A DNA stretch of 25,305 bases, from contig JAVBUR010000116.1 of NCBI GenBank assembly GCA_031555145.1, positions 1 to 25,305 of the forward strand. The letters run 5' to 3'. A model generated the notes under the pieces. The model saw only the letters and a list, made by a program, of their open reading frames with translations, did not search any database and was not told the DNA's origin. The position numbers and the translations under genes are program-made. This document shows, in pieces, positions 25,297-25,305 of the stretch. Positions within the stretch are counted from its first letter, which is position 1. Every line of letters starts with the position of its first letter. Source of the DNA: JAJDIA01 sp031555145. GTDB taxonomy: Bacteria > Bacteroidota > Bacteroidia > Bacteroidales > Tannerellaceae.

Positions 25297-25305
25297 GATA
25301 ATTGT

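Larger units (their letters stand above)
24792..25305. other. Gene-free right edge
   Basis: No convincing gene is visible; the longest ATG frame noticed, 25007-25102, is 31 codons with no recognisable features. The region holds an 8-base inverted repeat (AGCTTCAA 24840-24847 with TTGAAGCT 24860-24867), a 12-base direct repeat, and a group of GC-rich palindromes from 25171 to the end. The composition changes from AT-rich to GC-rich at about 25160. Confidence 0.6.

Overview
The window looks like a chromosomal segment of a gut Bacteroidetes, probably Bacteroides or Parabacteroides. The evidence is two SusC/SusD outer-membrane uptake pairs, FecR-type anti-sigma factors with a C-terminal DUF4974-like domain, ECF sigma factors, lipoproteins with acidic residues after the lipid cysteine, a GH2 enzyme carrying a LamG-like insert, and TAnnTTTG-type -7 promoter elements. 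I read the assignments from the sequence and family knowledge; no database search was run.

Left part (1-9990), all genes on the minus strand. In transcription order they are: ECF sigma A (9971-9363), FecR A (9250-8300), FecR B (8169-7090), a SusC-like TonB-dependent receptor with an N-terminal STN signalling domain (6962-3618), a SusD-like lipoprotein (3611-2079), an endonuclease/exonuclease/phosphatase (EEP) family lipoprotein (2006-945), and ECF sigma B (952-413), whose start overlaps the EEP stop. This reads as a surface-signalled uptake system whose only enzyme is a predicted phosphodiesterase or phosphatase. It contains two sigma genes and two anti-sigma genes. One sigma/anti-sigma pair sits together at the front. 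The second pair appears split, with FecR B before the receptor and sigma B at the far end. Beyond sigma B the left edge is non-coding and holds two clusters of short inverted motifs, including a five-unit, roughly 22-bp tandem array.

Middle part (10043-14759), plus strand: a compact unit of PfkB-family sugar kinase, membrane-anchored PAS-rich histidine kinase without a receiver domain, and a YbjJ-like MFS transporter. The gaps are 53 and 20 bases, so they are probably co-transcribed. The promoter of this unit is back-to-back with that of sigma A.

Right part (14797-24791): a second SusC/SusD pair on the minus strand (20138-14797), divergent from a secreted GH2 beta-galactosidase-like enzyme and a small Spy/DUF4890-like periplasmic protein on the plus strand. 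A 400-base divergent control region separates them and holds 18-bp tandem repeats. This SusC lacks the STN domain, so it should not be controlled by the FecR route. Together these genes look like a minimal polysaccharide utilization locus for a galactoside-containing glycan. A strong bidirectional terminator closes it. The last 500 bases are gene-free and contain direct repeats and GC-rich palindromes, including a perfect 22-bp inverted repeat.
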